This document shows, one piece after another, positions 1 to 11,820 of a stretch of 64,000 nucleotides of DNA; position 1 is the first letter of the stretch, and each line of letters starts with the position of its first letter. A program made the position numbers and the translations under genes. The notes under the pieces were generated by a model. The model saw nothing but the letters and a program-made list of their open reading frames with translations. It did no database searches and was not told the DNA's origin. Source of the DNA: Rosa chinensis (Eukaryota > Streptophyta > Magnoliopsida > Rosales > Rosaceae); the NCBI RefSeq assembly GCF_002994745.2, contig NC_037094.1, positions 19,267,001 to 19,331,000 on the forward strand, given 5' to 3'.

Positions 1-2950
1 CGGCACAGTGGCGCCAGGGCCGGTCGTACAAATGCATGTACCGCTGAACCCACCTGGGTTGTCAGGAATGGGACCACCGCCCATACCTCAACTAATGTCA
101 GAGCAGGTGGCGGAATCACTTCCGCACACCAGTCGCTCGAATACCAGGACAATGACTGAGGGTGATCCGCCCATGCCTAGGCACAGGCCAACTCGACAGG
201 TCAGTCAGGCCGATTCCGCCGGCGACGCAACCGCCCAGCTATTGGACAGGATGCACCAACTGGAGCAGAGGTTGATCCGGGCGAAGACGGGTGTCCCGAC
301 GTCAACTCGGAACCCGCTATTTATTTCCAGACCCGGCCCCTTTTCCGCCGCGATCCTGCAGGCCGTCAGACCGACACATGCAAAAACCCCAAAGATGTCA
401 CAGTACGGCGGAATGACCGATCCCTTTGTCCACATGGACACCTTCAAGAAGGTCACCAACAACAAGGGCTTCGACGACGCCACCTTGTGCCATTTATTCA
501 GCGAAACGTTGGACGGCGAGGCAATGAACTGGTTTTTTGAATGTCCTCCAGGGTCTGTCGGCTCATTCCATGCACTGTCGCATGCTTTCCTCTCCCGCTT
601 CATCTTACTATCCGCCGGACATCACAATACAAGTCAGCTTTTCGGCGTTAAACAGGGGGAGGACGAATCACTGAAGGCCTTTGTCACAAGGTGGCGGGCG
701 GCAGCATCTCAATGCCGCGACCTAGACAAGACTATGGCATCGGCGGCCTTCAGGAAGGGACTCCTCAAGGGACCGTTCCTCTATCACCTCAATTACAACC
801 ATCCCAATGCAACGTACGACCACGTCATGAGTGAGGCGGTCATTCACGCCCAGGCGGAATTCATTACATATGGAGAAACCCCACCGCCGGCAACGCCAGC
901 AAGGTCAACACAACCATCTTCCAGTCACCAGGAAACCGCTGACAAGCCCCCCTCAGCACCGCCAACTGACAAGAAAAGAGAGTGGCAGCAGGGCCACCAC
1001 CAAACCAAGCGGCAGAAGGGGCAGCATTTTTACAAGGGAAACCGTCCAACTCATGGGGATAACAACAACAAGCAGACGGAGTCCTCACAGCGGTATGCAG
1101 TGTTCACGGTCCTAACGGCCTCATATGAAGATATCTACAATCAGTGCAAGGATCAGATCCCACCGCCACCCCTCCAAAGTACCCAAAAACAGGCAAACCC
1201 AGGAACACCGGCAAGTGGTGCAAATACCACGTGGACAGCGGCCACAATACAAACAGCTGCAATGCTCTCAAAACAGCCATTGAGACTTTGTACCGTGACG
1301 GCAAGTTGGAGCAGTTCAAGGTACGCCAACCACCACCAGTGATTGCCAACGTTGAGACCTTGGGCCGCATCAACACCATCGATGGCGGTGCTCCAATCAC
1401 CAACATGTCTCACAGGGCAAGAAAGCGCTATGAACGCGCCAACCACCCAAAGGAAGTTTGCAACATCCGCTACGAAAGATCCGCCAAACTACCGAAATCA
1501 GGTTGGGAACCTATTACCTTTTCAGAGGAGGAGGAGCGCGGAGTACATTTACCCCATGACGACCCATTCTTGGTCGATGCCATTCTTGGCAAATTCTCGG
1601 TGGGGAGAATCTTGGTGGATAGCGGGTCCGCTGTCAACGTCATCTTCAGCGGTTGCTACGACCATCTCAAGCGGAACAGAAAACTACTCCAGGATCACGA
1701 GCCACTGCTCAGCTTCTCCGGTGACATCACACAACCACTGGGGTCGGATTACATGCGACTAGTTATTGGCACTAGTCCCTGTATGGCGGAGGTACACACG
1801 GAGTTCATCATTGTCGACTGTTTTAGTTCGTACAACGCCATCATTGGTCGACCAGCGCTTAATAAGCTCAAATGCATCATTGCCGGATACATGCTTCTCA
1901 TGAAGTTCCCCACGCCCAACGGCACAGGCTGCGTGAGGGGAAGCCAACAGCTGGCACGAGAATGCTATTCAACAACTGTAGCACGGTCAACACGCCGCCA
2001 TGAAATCCTGACAGTGGGTAATGACCCACCACCACCGAATATCTTTGAGGATCCTAGAGATGAGGAGAAGAAATATGTAATGAAGGAGCCGGTCAACCCG
2101 GACACATCGCTGAAGGTCGTCTGCATCTCAGACGAGCATCCCGAAAGGATAGTCCGCATAGGCGCACAGCTAGACCCAGAAGCAGAGGCAGAACTCACTC
2201 AATTCCTACGTGACAACGCCACCGTCTTTGCATGGTCCTATGCGGACATGCCTGGCATCTCCACTGAAATAATCACCCATAAGCTGACCATCAAACCTTC
2301 CTTCTATCCCATCAAGCAGAAGCGGAGGGCTTTTGATGAGGAAAAATACCGGGCAATCGGACAGGAGGTCGTCAAACTACGGGACATTGGATTCATCCGC
2401 CAGGTCATCTACCCTCAGTGGATCTCAAATCTGGTAATGGTGAAAAAGCCCAGCGGCAAGTGGCGGATGTGCGTCGACTTCAAAAATCTAAACAAGGCAT
2501 GCCCAAAGGATAGTTTCCCGCTACCTCGTATCGATCAGCTGATCGATGCAACCGCCGGACACGAACTCCTCAGCATGATGGATGCCTTCTCCGGATACAA
2601 TCAGATCAAGATGCACCCCAGCGACCAAGAATGCACCACCTTCACCACCGACAAAGGCCTCTACTGCTACAATGTCATGCCTTTTGGTCTGAAGAACGCC
2701 GGTGCAACTTATCAGCGGTTGATGAACGCCATGTTCGCTGAGCATCTGGGAAAAATTATCGAGGTCTATGTGGATGACATGCTAGTTAAGAGCATAAAGG
2801 CCAGCGGACATGTGGCAAACCTCAGGATCATAGTAACCATCCTCCTGGCCTACGGTATGCGCCTCAACCCAGAAAAATGTTTCTTTGCAGTCACCGCTAG
2901 CAAATTTCTGGGCTACATCGTCAGCGAGCGAGGTATCGAGGCCAACCCAA
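1..2950 (+). mobile_element. Truncated Tat-lineage Ty3/gypsy retrotransposon copy
   Basis: This is the same family as the complete element at 10747-22712 but on the opposite strand. The translated gag, protease and RT regions match that element at most positions by eye. It enters the window already inside gag, so any 5' LTR and primer-binding site lie to the left. It stops abruptly in the middle of reverse transcriptase near 2950, where the reading changes to an unrelated gypsy polyprotein. There is no LTR or target duplication at that edge, so it is a deletion or recombination remnant, not a simple insertion. Confidence 0.9.
1..2950 (+). pseudogene. gag-protease-RT fragment, frameshifted
   Basis: The first reading frame (from position 8) carries the Gag region with the retrotransposon-gag block around 400-900. 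A proline-codon run near 1160-1175 is shorter than in the intact copy, and the reading moves to another frame there. The second frame (about 1170-2950) holds a variant zinc knuckle (CKYH, GHNT, C), the aspartic protease motif DSGSAVNVIF near 1618, and RT with the catalytic YVDD near 2768. RT is cut after the GIEANP motif, so the RT end, RNase H and integrase are missing. It cannot support its own transposition. Codon use and composition match the intact copy. Confidence 0.88.
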
Positions 2951-5900
2951 GACAGGAACATAAATCAGACGTATCATTATAACGCAGCAAGCGTGGCCTA
3001 TTCCCGCGGTGAGACGAGTCAAGCGTTTTATGTAACTGAAGTTGAGGATGTGATGGAGCGTTACCTGGACAAAAATCGCCAGCCCCATGCCACGCAGGTA
3101 CTCCAACAAAACCCCAAGTTCAAATCCCTATTTGATCAGTTGGAGTATGGTCCGCAAGCCAGGGATGCTGCTGCTGAAGCCCTGATGAGCATATCTGAGG
3201 AATATGGACCACAATGCTTCGCTACGGAAACAAGAAGAACAATTTCTATGTTGGAGAATGACAATGCCATAATCTTCACTGACGCAGATATGGAGGTACC
3301 ATATCCGGACCACAGGAGACCTCTTTACTTAGAGGCTCAGATCAATGATGTGTTTGTGAGGAGGGCGCTTGTTGACACGGGATCTTCGCTCAATATCATA
3401 CCACTCTATGTCCTTAAAGCCACAAGCATCCCGCAGTCAAGAATTGTGAAGACAGAAATGAGAATATCTGGTTTTGCGGAGGCAGATGAGACGTCTATAG
3501 GCTACATACAGCTGGATCTTAAAGTAGGACCAATCCGGTCCTGGACCAAATTTCAAGTCTTGAATGTGGACACAAGCTACCATGCTTTGCTGGGACGACC
3601 ATGGCTCAATAAGCACAGGCTAATACCATCCACCTATCACCAATGTGTTAAAGGGAGAATTGGCCTCAAGCCTATCAGAATACCAGGGAATCAGTTGCCA
3701 TTCCATCGGAGTGAAGCTCACTTTATCGAAGCTGAGTACTATAACGAGTTCACGGCTGATGGGGAATCTGTTCCTTCTGAAATTTCAGGCATGCCTCTGC
3801 CATCATGGCCAGATATCAGAGATATAAGTGATGGAGATCTTTCTGCAGTGGTAAGTCAAGGAAGGGAAGCCAATGCTTGCACTCAAGCTCCACCGCGGTG
3901 TTCCAAAGTTGTACTGCCCAACGGGCGCACCATATACCACTTATGACGGGTTGCGGGGCCTGGCTGTAACCCGCAGGAAGGCCCCATACAGGAAGGTGTC
4001 ATGGAGAATAAATGCCGCGCAGAAGAAGGGATATCCATGACACCTAAATCTCCTACCCTTCAAGAAGCTTTGCCGGCCCCGAAATGCATGCAAGATGGGT
4101 CCACCGCAGTGACTGAAGAAGTGGAAGCTGTGAACCTGAGTGATGACCCTGCGGTACAAAAACCCATACTCATTAGCAAGAACCTATCACCTCAAGAAAG
4201 AGAGCATCTTGTGGCATTACTCAAGGAATTCAAGGATGTGTTTGCTTGGGATTATGAGGAGATGCCTGGTTTGGACCCAAACCTTGTATGCCATACATTG
4301 AATGTGGAACCAGGAACCAAACCAGTGGTGCAAGCAAGAAGAAATTACCATCCGAACGATGAGGCACAAATCAAGCAAGAGATCGAGAAGCTGCTAGCTT
4401 GTGGTTTCATCAAACCTATTAAGCACCCCACTTGGCTTGCGAATGTTGTTCCGGTAAGAAAGAAAAATGGTCAAGTCAGAGTCTGTATCAACTACAGGGA
4501 TTTGAACAGAGCTTGTCCGAAGGATGAGTTTCCACTGCCAAACATGGACATGCTCATCGACTCAACTTCAGGCAAAGGCATGTTGTCCTTTATGGATGGC
4601 TTTAGCGGCTATAACTAGATCAAGATGGCCACTAGAGATGCCGAGAAGACTGCATTCCGTACCCCATATGGAAATTTCCACTATACAGTCATGCCGTTCG
4701 GTTTGAAGAATGCCGGCGCGACCTATCAACGAGCCATGACCGCTATTTTCCACGACATGATGGGAAAGGAAGTTGAAGATTATGTTGATGATCTAGTGGT
4801 GAAGTCCAAGACAAGAGAGGAACACTGGGGTATATTAAGAAAAGTGCTAAAAAGATGCAGGTTGTACAACATTAAGATGAATCCTAGGAAGTGTTCATTT
4901 GGAATGACGATCGGGAAATTTCTCGGCTTTGTGGTGCATAGCAGAGGAATAGATGTTGATCCAGACAAAGCAAACACCATAGCTTCCACTCCACCGCCAT
5001 CAAACCAGAAAGAATTAAAAAGCTTCCTGGGCAGACTATCATATATCAGGCGTTTCATTCCAGGCTTAGCCGCTGTAATAAAAGGCTTCACTCCTCTACT
5101 CAAGAAAGGTATCAAGTTTGTGTGGAGCAAAGAATGGGGAAGGGCCTATGAGAAGGTGCAGGAACTCGTCACCAAGCTGCCAACTATGAAAGCGCCAATC
5201 CCTGGTGTCCCTCTTAAGCTGTACCTAGCTGCAACTGACACTGCAGTGGGGGCTTTACTTGCCTAAGATGATGAAAATGGAGAAGAATGCGCCGTGTACT
5301 ATGTGAGTCGCTTGTTGGGAGAAGCTGAAGCATGCTATCCCAAGGCTGAGAGGATCTGCCTCGCACTTATCTATGCGGCACAAAGATTGCGCCATTATTT
5401 CCTGGCGCACAAACTCTATCTTATGGTAAAGACTGATCCAGTAAGGTACCTGCTCACAAAACCAATCTTATCTGGCCGGCTGGCTAGGTGGTTGCTGCAA
5501 CTGGCAGAGTTTGATATTGAGTGCATAATGCCCCGCGCCATTAAGGGACAAGCAGTAGTCGACATGCTTGCTTTATTCCCTAGAAACAAAGAAATTCCAC
5601 TAATGCAAGACATTCCTGGGGAATTACCATAAATGGTAGGAATGCTCACCGATGAAGAAACAGAGGACCGTCAGCCTTGGACCCTGTTCTTTGATGGGTC
5701 GGCCACGAGTAATGGAGGTGGAGCTGGAGTCGTGTTAATAGACCCTGCAGGCAACACCAAAGCTTTGTCATTCAAGTTGGGTTTTCCATGCACCAATAAT
5801 ACAGCTGAATATGAAGCTTTTATTATCGGCATGTCTACTGCAGTGGAAATGGGTATGAGGAATATCAATATCATTGGAGATTCAAACCTGGTTATTAGCC

Positions 5901-7740
5901 AAATGAGAGGCAACTTTGCAGTAAAGGAAGCAGCCCTAGCACCATACAGGACCTTGGCCCAGAAACTGATCAGAATGTTTGATCAAACAACTCTGGAACA
6001 CATACCCGGATCCACTAGTAGGTACGCAGATGCCTTGGCTACCCTCGGGTCTAAACTGTTGTTCACAAAGGAGCAGCCAAATGTCATGGTTACTCGGAAA
6101 AGCAAGCCATCCATAGAAGCATTAGCTCTTCCAGAACTACCCGAAGAGGATGATTGGCGAAAACCAATTATAAGCAGCCTAATATGCCGAAGCAAGAGAC
6201 ACGATCTGAAGAATGTGAAGGAATATATGCTCCTTCATAAGGAGCTGTACAAGCGACTCTCGAGCGGTGTTCTAGCCAGGTGCATTTGTGAAAAAGAAGC
6301 CAAGCAGAAATTGAGTGAAGTACACGAGGCTACCTGCGGATTGGAGCAAGTGGTAAGTCTATAGAGGAGGCTAGAACGAAAAGGGTATTATTGGCCAAAG
6401 ATGAAAGAACAAGCTTCTGAAATACAGGCTGCATGCTCCAAATGTTCTGTGTTACCCTTAGAAGGGGAAGTCCTTATAACGACAACGGCAGACGATTGGA
6501 GAACCCCATATTTTGAGTTCCTGCTTGACAAAGTCCTTCCGACGGATGCAAACCTTAGATACAAGTTAATGAGGACATCGAAGAGGTACTTTATGGATGG
6601 GGGAGTCTTGTATAGAAGAGGATTCAATGGAAAACCACTGCGATGTCTTGGAGCTGCAGAATCACAGCAAGTGTTAGAAGAGATGCATGCAGGAGAATGC
6701 GGTGAACATCAAGGGAAAAGAAAGCTTTACCGTCAGCTGTTGAGTCTTGGCTATCATTGGCCAACAATGCAAAAAGACGCCCACCTAAAGGTGAAGAAAT
6801 GCCACTCATGCCAAGCACATGCCAATCAAACTCACAAGCCATCAGCCACTCTTCAAGACATGCGAACACCTTGGCCCTTCCACACTTGGGGGCTCGACTT
6901 TGTAGGAAAAATCAATCCAGCATCCAATGGGTGTGTTTGGATCATCACAGCAACGGAATCATTTACAAAGTGGGTGGAAGCTATTCCCCTTCGCAAGGCC
7001 ACAGGAACTGCGGTATGTAACTTCATAAGGGAATACATCGTCTGAAGGCATGGGATCCCCTACAAGATTGTCACAGACAATGGAACCCCTTTTGTAAACC
7101 AAGAAGTCAGCAAAATGCTCAGAGGATATGGGATCAAGCATCGCAAGTCCACTCCTTATTACCCTCAGGGAAACGGACAGGCAGAAGCTACAAACAAGAC
7201 ATTACTAAGAATTCTGAGCAAAATGGTGTTCGAATATGAGCAAGGATGGAGTACCCATCTTCCGGATGCCTTATGGGCCTACCGCACCTCACCCAGAACT
7301 GCTACTGGTTTCTCCCCTTACTCGCTGGTGTATGGATCAGAAGCCATTTCTCCAGTAGAACTAGCAGTCCCGACAGCCAGAATACTGACAGTGAATGACA
7401 CGGAATGGGATGCTGAATCTTGCTCCCATTGGCGGCTCATAGACTTGGAAGCAGCAGATGAGTAAAGACAGCAAGCTGAAGAAAAGATAGCAGCATATCA
7501 CAAAAGGGTTACCCAGGCCTACAACAGGACAGTCAAAGAAAGGATGTTCAAGGAAGGTGACCTTGTGCTTAGAACAGTCGACTGGGTGAGAAAGCAAGTT
7601 TCTGGCCCTTCAAAGTTTGCACCGCAATGGGAAGGGCCATTCATCATCAAAGAATCTCACAGCAGTGGCTATTACGTGCTTGCCTCCATTACCGACGGAA
7701 CCCCCACAAGTCCCATTAATGACAAATGACTGAAACTCTA
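2951..7740 (+). pseudogene. Ty3/gypsy pol remnant: protease, RT, RNase H, archaeal-type RNase H, integrase
   Basis: One frame reads through the whole stretch, broken by in-frame stops at 3944, 4616, 5264, 5630, 6362, 7043 and 7463; the stop at 7727 is probably the natural end. I see no frameshift. Domains in order are: aspartic protease with DTGSS near 3375; RT from about 4200 with YVDD near 4780; a gypsy-type RNase H at about 5190-5600; a second RNase H starting FFDGSATSNGGGAGVV near 5690; an integrase HHCC zinc finger near 6690-6815 (HAGECGEHQG, CHSCQ); the integrase core at about 6880-7330; and a C-terminal WEGPF block near 7630. Two RNase H domains point to the Tat lineage. Gag is absent. 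It is a different family from the element at 10747-22712. Confidence 0.9.
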
Positions 7741-8092
7741 CTATTGCTAGTCCCGTAATTTCAGTTGTTTTATTTTCTACAAGAATTGCTTCTCCAGTAC
7801 TTCAATTCCAAGGTTTTTTTTTTTTGTAAACACACCCCCATGGTGGTATCACAAGCTTGTAATCTTTCCAGCAATAGAGAAGTACTTATAAATAAGAACG
7901 TCTCTCTCTCATCCTGCTTTCCTGAAAAAAAAAAAAGAAAAAAAAAAAAAAGAGGAAGCAAATGCGAAGTCATTTATGCACGACAAATACAAAGTAGCAA
8001 CCAAGTTGATCAGACCAAAGTCACATTGGCAATGACAAAATCCCTATTCCAAGTCTTACAAAAGAAGGAGTCGACAATGTTACAAAGCAGAA
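7741..8092. other. Spacer between pol and the convergent antisense gene
   Basis: A short non-coding spacer with pyrimidine- and purine-rich runs (T run near 7815, A-rich near 7925-7950). The pol ORF ends on the left and the minus-strand PMD gene ends on the right, so both 3' ends face each other here. I see no LTR or conserved coding sequence. Confidence 0.5.
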
Positions 8093-9464
8093 CTAATACA
8101 GGCCATGAGTTGCATGGCTCTGAGCAACCCAAGAAGATCTTAATATGCAGGACTTGCTATCTAAGCTAATGTCATCACCAAGCTTGGTGCATAAGTCTTC
8201 TCGCGCCTTTCCTAATTGTTGTTCAAGATGCGAAAGCTTTTCCCTCAACTTGGATACATCTTCCTCCATTTGAATGATCTCCCTGCAACTACTTTCTGAT
8301 CCACTAGGTTTGAGCATATAACCAAAGAAATCCTTGGCAGCCTGCTTCAAATAATCAAGCATGAAGTCGACCTTAAGCCCCCAATCTATGATGTCACGGC
8401 ATGCATCCCTCCAAATTAAAAAAGTTTCCTCATTTTTCACTTCTTCAATCTCCATGTTGTACAACACGGAACCAAACTCCTCAACCAATTTTTGTTTCTA
8501 ACGGGCACTTTTTCCATCTACAAACAAGCTAGAAAAATCACCCCCGCCGTACCTTTCAGCAAATTTAGTAAGTGGAGCCACGAACTCCGAGGGGACTTTC
8601 CCACCCTCAAATGAAGATTTGATGCCACTCAATGGGCGCGCAATGTCATCGATAGTAATACTTAAGCAATCCTCAGTGTCGAAACAAGCAAGAAACTTTC
8701 TAAACCGCATCTCCAAATCAGCCCTCGACACATTTCCTGATTTATCTGAGTTAGGAGCAAGAGAGCGATAAGAGGAAGCACAAAGTGGAGTTCCTCTACT
8801 GACCAAGATTGTCGCAGTAACGTCGTTGTCCCCCGGTATTGTCTCAGGGAGGTGGGGCTCAAACAATGTCCCTCCAACCCCTAACAAATCTGATCCGCCC
8901 TGCAAAAGAAAAAAAAAAATTGAGAAACGCACAGCTTGACACTAACGCAACATGCAAAATTCACAACCAAAAACTTGATTATGCGGACTCTGTTTTCCCA
9001 TACTCCACATAATCATGGGGGCTAAAAGTTGTGTCCAAAACACACCGCGGTCAGAGCCAAATCATGCAATAACAACTTAGAACACTACGCACCCGCTCAA
9101 TATGGTCATCCTCACAAAGACTATCGTCCGCAGTAGATTCTTTCGCCAAATCACTAATGCCAATGTCCTAACACATTGCATACAAGCAGAGTGTCAAAAA
9201 AAAATGCAATACGAAACTCACTGCAGTCAACACCAAATAATGTTATACCAACTCACAACTCTACGCGCTACGCACCTGCATATTACAATTATCTACACAA
9301 GGGCCAACATTTATAGCAGATTCCTACATTAGAGCACCAGCTACCTAGCAAGTCACATGCAAAGGAGATAGTAAAAAAAAAAAAAAAACATGCAGTAGGC
9401 CTCGGTCGTGTATTCCACTAACATTATGTTCGTAATCCCCCACCAAGACACCAACATGAGCTCC
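8093..9464 (-). pseudogene. PMD-protein gene, 3' exons (downstream of the CACTA insertion)
   Basis: Four minus-strand exons with canonical borders, all in phase 0: 9464-9390, 9323-9276, 9167-9093 and 8899-8093. The first three encode short acidic peptides of 25, 16 and 25 residues. The last encodes about 268 residues ending in a heptad-rich segment (EEDVSKLREKLSHLEQQL), a probable coiled coil. One in-frame TAG at 8500-8498 interrupts the last exon; reading resumes at once in the same frame with plausible sequence. The exons continue the gene whose first exons are at 28051-30471. The identical phase of all junctions is the main support for joining them. The stop may make this a pseudogene. Confidence 0.65.
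8976..9025 (+). repeat. Hairpin plus polypurine-like motif, copy 1
   Basis: TGATTATGCGG at 8976-8986 is followed by the near-complementary CCACATAATCA at 9005-9015 and then a purine tract, GGGGGCTAA. The same arrangement occurs at 32184-32237 directly before the putative 3' LTR. Here it lies in an intron of the PMD gene. Confidence 0.6.
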
Positions 9465-9510
9465 CTGCGAAGCAACAAATCAACTACTACACAAGCAAAA
9501 AATAATAACT

Positions 9511-9560
9511 CACTACACCAATTTTTCAATCAGACGACAGTTTTTCACTGTCGTCTGATT
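9511..9560 (+). repeat. Left terminal inverted repeat of CACTA 1
   Basis: Fourteen bases (CACTACACCAATTT) match the inverse of the right end exactly. ATCAGACGACAG and its inverse follow. The flanking duplication ACT is at 9508-9510. Confidence 0.9.
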
Positions 9561-9669
9561 ATAGACTTTGCTGTTGTCTATCTCAATGCCGTCTGATACA
9601 TGGATCAGACAATACCAAAAAACTGTCGTCTGATAAAGTTTACTACAACAGCGACTACTATGCTGTCTG

Positions 9670-9875
9670 TTGTCTGAACACCAAGAAAAACAACAGCGGC
9701 TTATATACTTACTGTTGTCTGAATGTTGTGCCACACAACAGGGGCTTATATGCTTGCTGTTGTCTGAAGGCTATGCCAGACAACAGGGGCTTATATGCTT
9801 TCTGTTGTCTGAAGGCTATGCCAGACAACAGGGGCTTATATGCTTGCTGTTGTCTGAAGGCTTAATCAGACAATA
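9670..9875 (+). repeat. 45-bp subterminal tandem repeat of CACTA 1
   Basis: Units start at 9670, 9715, 9760, 9805 and 9850, a constant 45-bp period with four complete copies and one partial. Each contains TTGTCTGA and the inverted CAGACAAC, so every unit can form a small hairpin and offers two opposed copies of the subterminal motif. The repeat also creates a spurious short ORF. Confidence 0.85.
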
Positions 9876-10476
9876 TGTACTTGCAAATCCCATTGTCCAT
9901 CCATTACTGATACTATAGATTTCTCCAAAAAACTGTTGTTTGTTGTTTTGCTGGACAATGACTTTCTCATTCTTTTAGTCCTTATCGTATTATAGTTAGA
10001 CGGCTCATACAACAGTTTTTGTTAGGCATTTTGTGATGATCAATTATTAGACAATAGTTTTTAGCTGGATTGAACGGTATGATAGACATTCAAAATGACA
10101 TCACATCCAAAACACATTCATTTATGTTAAAATCCAATACATTCATCCATATATCCTACAAAGTCATTACATCAACTGAACTAGTTTTCTAACAAAATTT
10201 AGTAAAATGTTGAAACCAACCAAGTCTTGAAGAACACACTTTATGATGACAATGAAGATGCTAGCAGAAGTTGCATCAACAACAACCTTTACTTTCGCTG
10301 TTGAGTGAGCTTAGTAGAGAATCCACTGGCACAAAGTCTTGTAACTGCTAATATGATATACTACCAGGTTCACACTACATTAGTACATTCAGAAAATAGA
10401 TTTCTATTACACCAGATGCAAAACTAATTAAGCACATTCCGAACCAATTGGGACTTGAAGAGTTTATATTCCGAGT
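9876..10476. other. AT-rich interior of CACTA 1, no gene seen
   Basis: The first part still holds scattered TGTCTGA-like motifs. The rest is AT-rich and probably corresponds to the 3' untranslated sequence of the captured bHLH fragment, whose stop codon is at 10479-10477. I see no coding similarity. Confidence 0.4.
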
Positions 10477-10613
10477 TTATGTTGTTCTTTCAAAGCTACC
10501 ACCAACCTGCATATGCAGCCATTCGGCTTGCGAGCCCTGCACATACTCCCTTGGTGTGTGTGGTCCAAATAACAACGCAGCTACATCAAATTGCTGTGCA
10601 CCAGGAAAAACAC
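10477..10613 (-). pseudogene. Captured bHLH transcription factor, C-terminal exon
   Basis: The minus-strand reading contains QGSQAEWLHMQVGGSFERTT followed by a stop. This is the C-terminal signature of plant bHLH factors of the BPE/bHLH79 group, which control growth. An acceptor AG precedes the exon at 10615-10614. The matching DNA-binding exons are 12 kb away at 22852-23404, separated by the young gypsy element 10747-22712, which must have landed in an intron of this captured gene. The phase of the join to the preceding exon is not resolved; a small exon may be missing. Confidence 0.75.
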
Positions 10614-10741
10614 CTTTAAGGTAAGAAAATTTTACAGCATATAGAACGTAAAAATATTCACAGTAACAAGATTACTCAACATGTCACGTCCACCAAATAA
10701 GACTAGAAGGTTCGAGGATATAGAGATGGGTAAATGCCAAG

Positions 10742-10746
10742 GTGTT
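10742..10746. repeat. Target-site duplication GTGTT, left
   Basis: GTGTT directly precedes the LTR start at 10747 and recurs at 22713-22717 directly after the other LTR. Confidence 0.9.
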
Positions 10747-11263
10747 TGTTAATGTCTGAAAGTCTAGCGGTGGCCAAACCTTAGTTAACGCTGATCCGGT
10801 GGGCGGATCGATACTTGTACTTATGTTGTGATTCCCGTTACCTGTCAAGTAAAATACAACGGGCGTCAGAGGGAGACCGCGCTGGGCGGTCTTCAATTCT
10901 CCGATGCCTAAGTTAGTCAATGTATTTATGTTGACAAGATAACCGTAGGTAAGTATTGAATGCGTGATTAATGAGGAGAGAGGAGAGAACCTTTTATAGG
11001 TGAGGAAGAGACTGATCTTGTCTTTGTTTTCGATGTGGGACTGATATGCTTCAGTTCTTAGTTTCAGAAGCTTCTGATGCTTAACTTGGCGCGGCGCGTG
11101 GCGGCGCGTGGGTGGCGATCTGGAGGCGGTCCGACGCCGAGGCTGTAGCCCGCCTGGCAGTGTGTTCGCATGTCATTCCTTTGGTTGGAATTAGTACCTT
11201 TGGCGGTACAATGAGCATGGCCCATTATAGCTAATTATGTTTGCAAATGTACACGTATGTACA
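10747..11263 (-). repeat. 3' LTR of the Tat element
   Basis: 517 bp, starting TGTTAATG on the + strand and ending ATGTACA. It is nearly identical to 22196-22712; the seen difference is CCCGCC here against CCCTCC there. A minus-strand TATA-like CTATAAAAGG is conserved in both copies. Confidence 0.95.
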
Positions 11264-11282
11264 AGTCCCCCAAGTCCCCAGT
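11264..11282 (-). other. Polypurine tract of the Tat element
   Basis: On the minus strand the bases just upstream of the 3' LTR read CTGGGGACTTGGGGGACTT, a purine-rich tract suited to priming plus-strand DNA synthesis. The non-autonomous element at 34640 has a closely similar tract. Confidence 0.75.
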
Positions 11283-11820
11283 CAAGGAGGGCAATCTTGG
11301 TTGGGGAGTTGTTCGGCGGTTTGAAGCGTTGTCCTCCGCTAGACTTGCAAGAGCATAATTAGCGTCAGTGCGTTGTCAACCGTTGGTTTTACTGAGCAAA
11401 CGCTTTATACCCTTTCGGGTGGGCCCCTGCTGGGCCCCCCAGGGAGTCCCCCACTCCCCGGCGAAGATAGACCTCCGGATGGTCGTTGAATTGTTTGATG
11501 AGGGGGGCTGCACGGAGCAGAGGGTGTTGGGTAGCGAGCCCAATGTTTTAGCACCCAAATGACGGGGGTCAAATTGCCTGATCAGGGCAGTCGTAGACTG
11601 TGACTAGTCCCCGTGTCCCGTAGGGACGGTCTGACGGTAACGCCGCGTAGCGGTCGTTGTCAGTGAGGCGTAGCCTCGGGATTTTCCGTTTGACGGACAT
11701 CCCCCGCTGGATGCAGCAGGAAGCAGCGTCTGATAGACGTGCCTGGCGGTTGTTTTTGCAAGATGAAAAAGGGATTCCGCCAGAGGTGTGTAGCGACAGA
11801 CATCGCGCTTGCAGGATGGC
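11283..11820. other. Conserved non-coding segment of the Tat element
   Basis: No credible ORF. About 300 bp (to roughly 11580) align by eye with 36380-36700 in the non-autonomous LTR element, including CCCTTTCGGGTGGGCCCCTG and GCACGGAGCAGAGGGTGTTG. Conservation between two families suggests a cis function such as packaging, replication or RNA processing; that is inference. Confidence 0.6.

Noticed and set aside
9670..9918. 82-codon ORF with a 15-residue repeat
   Set aside because: Generated by the 45-bp CACTA subterminal repeat (45 is divisible by 3); no start context or family.
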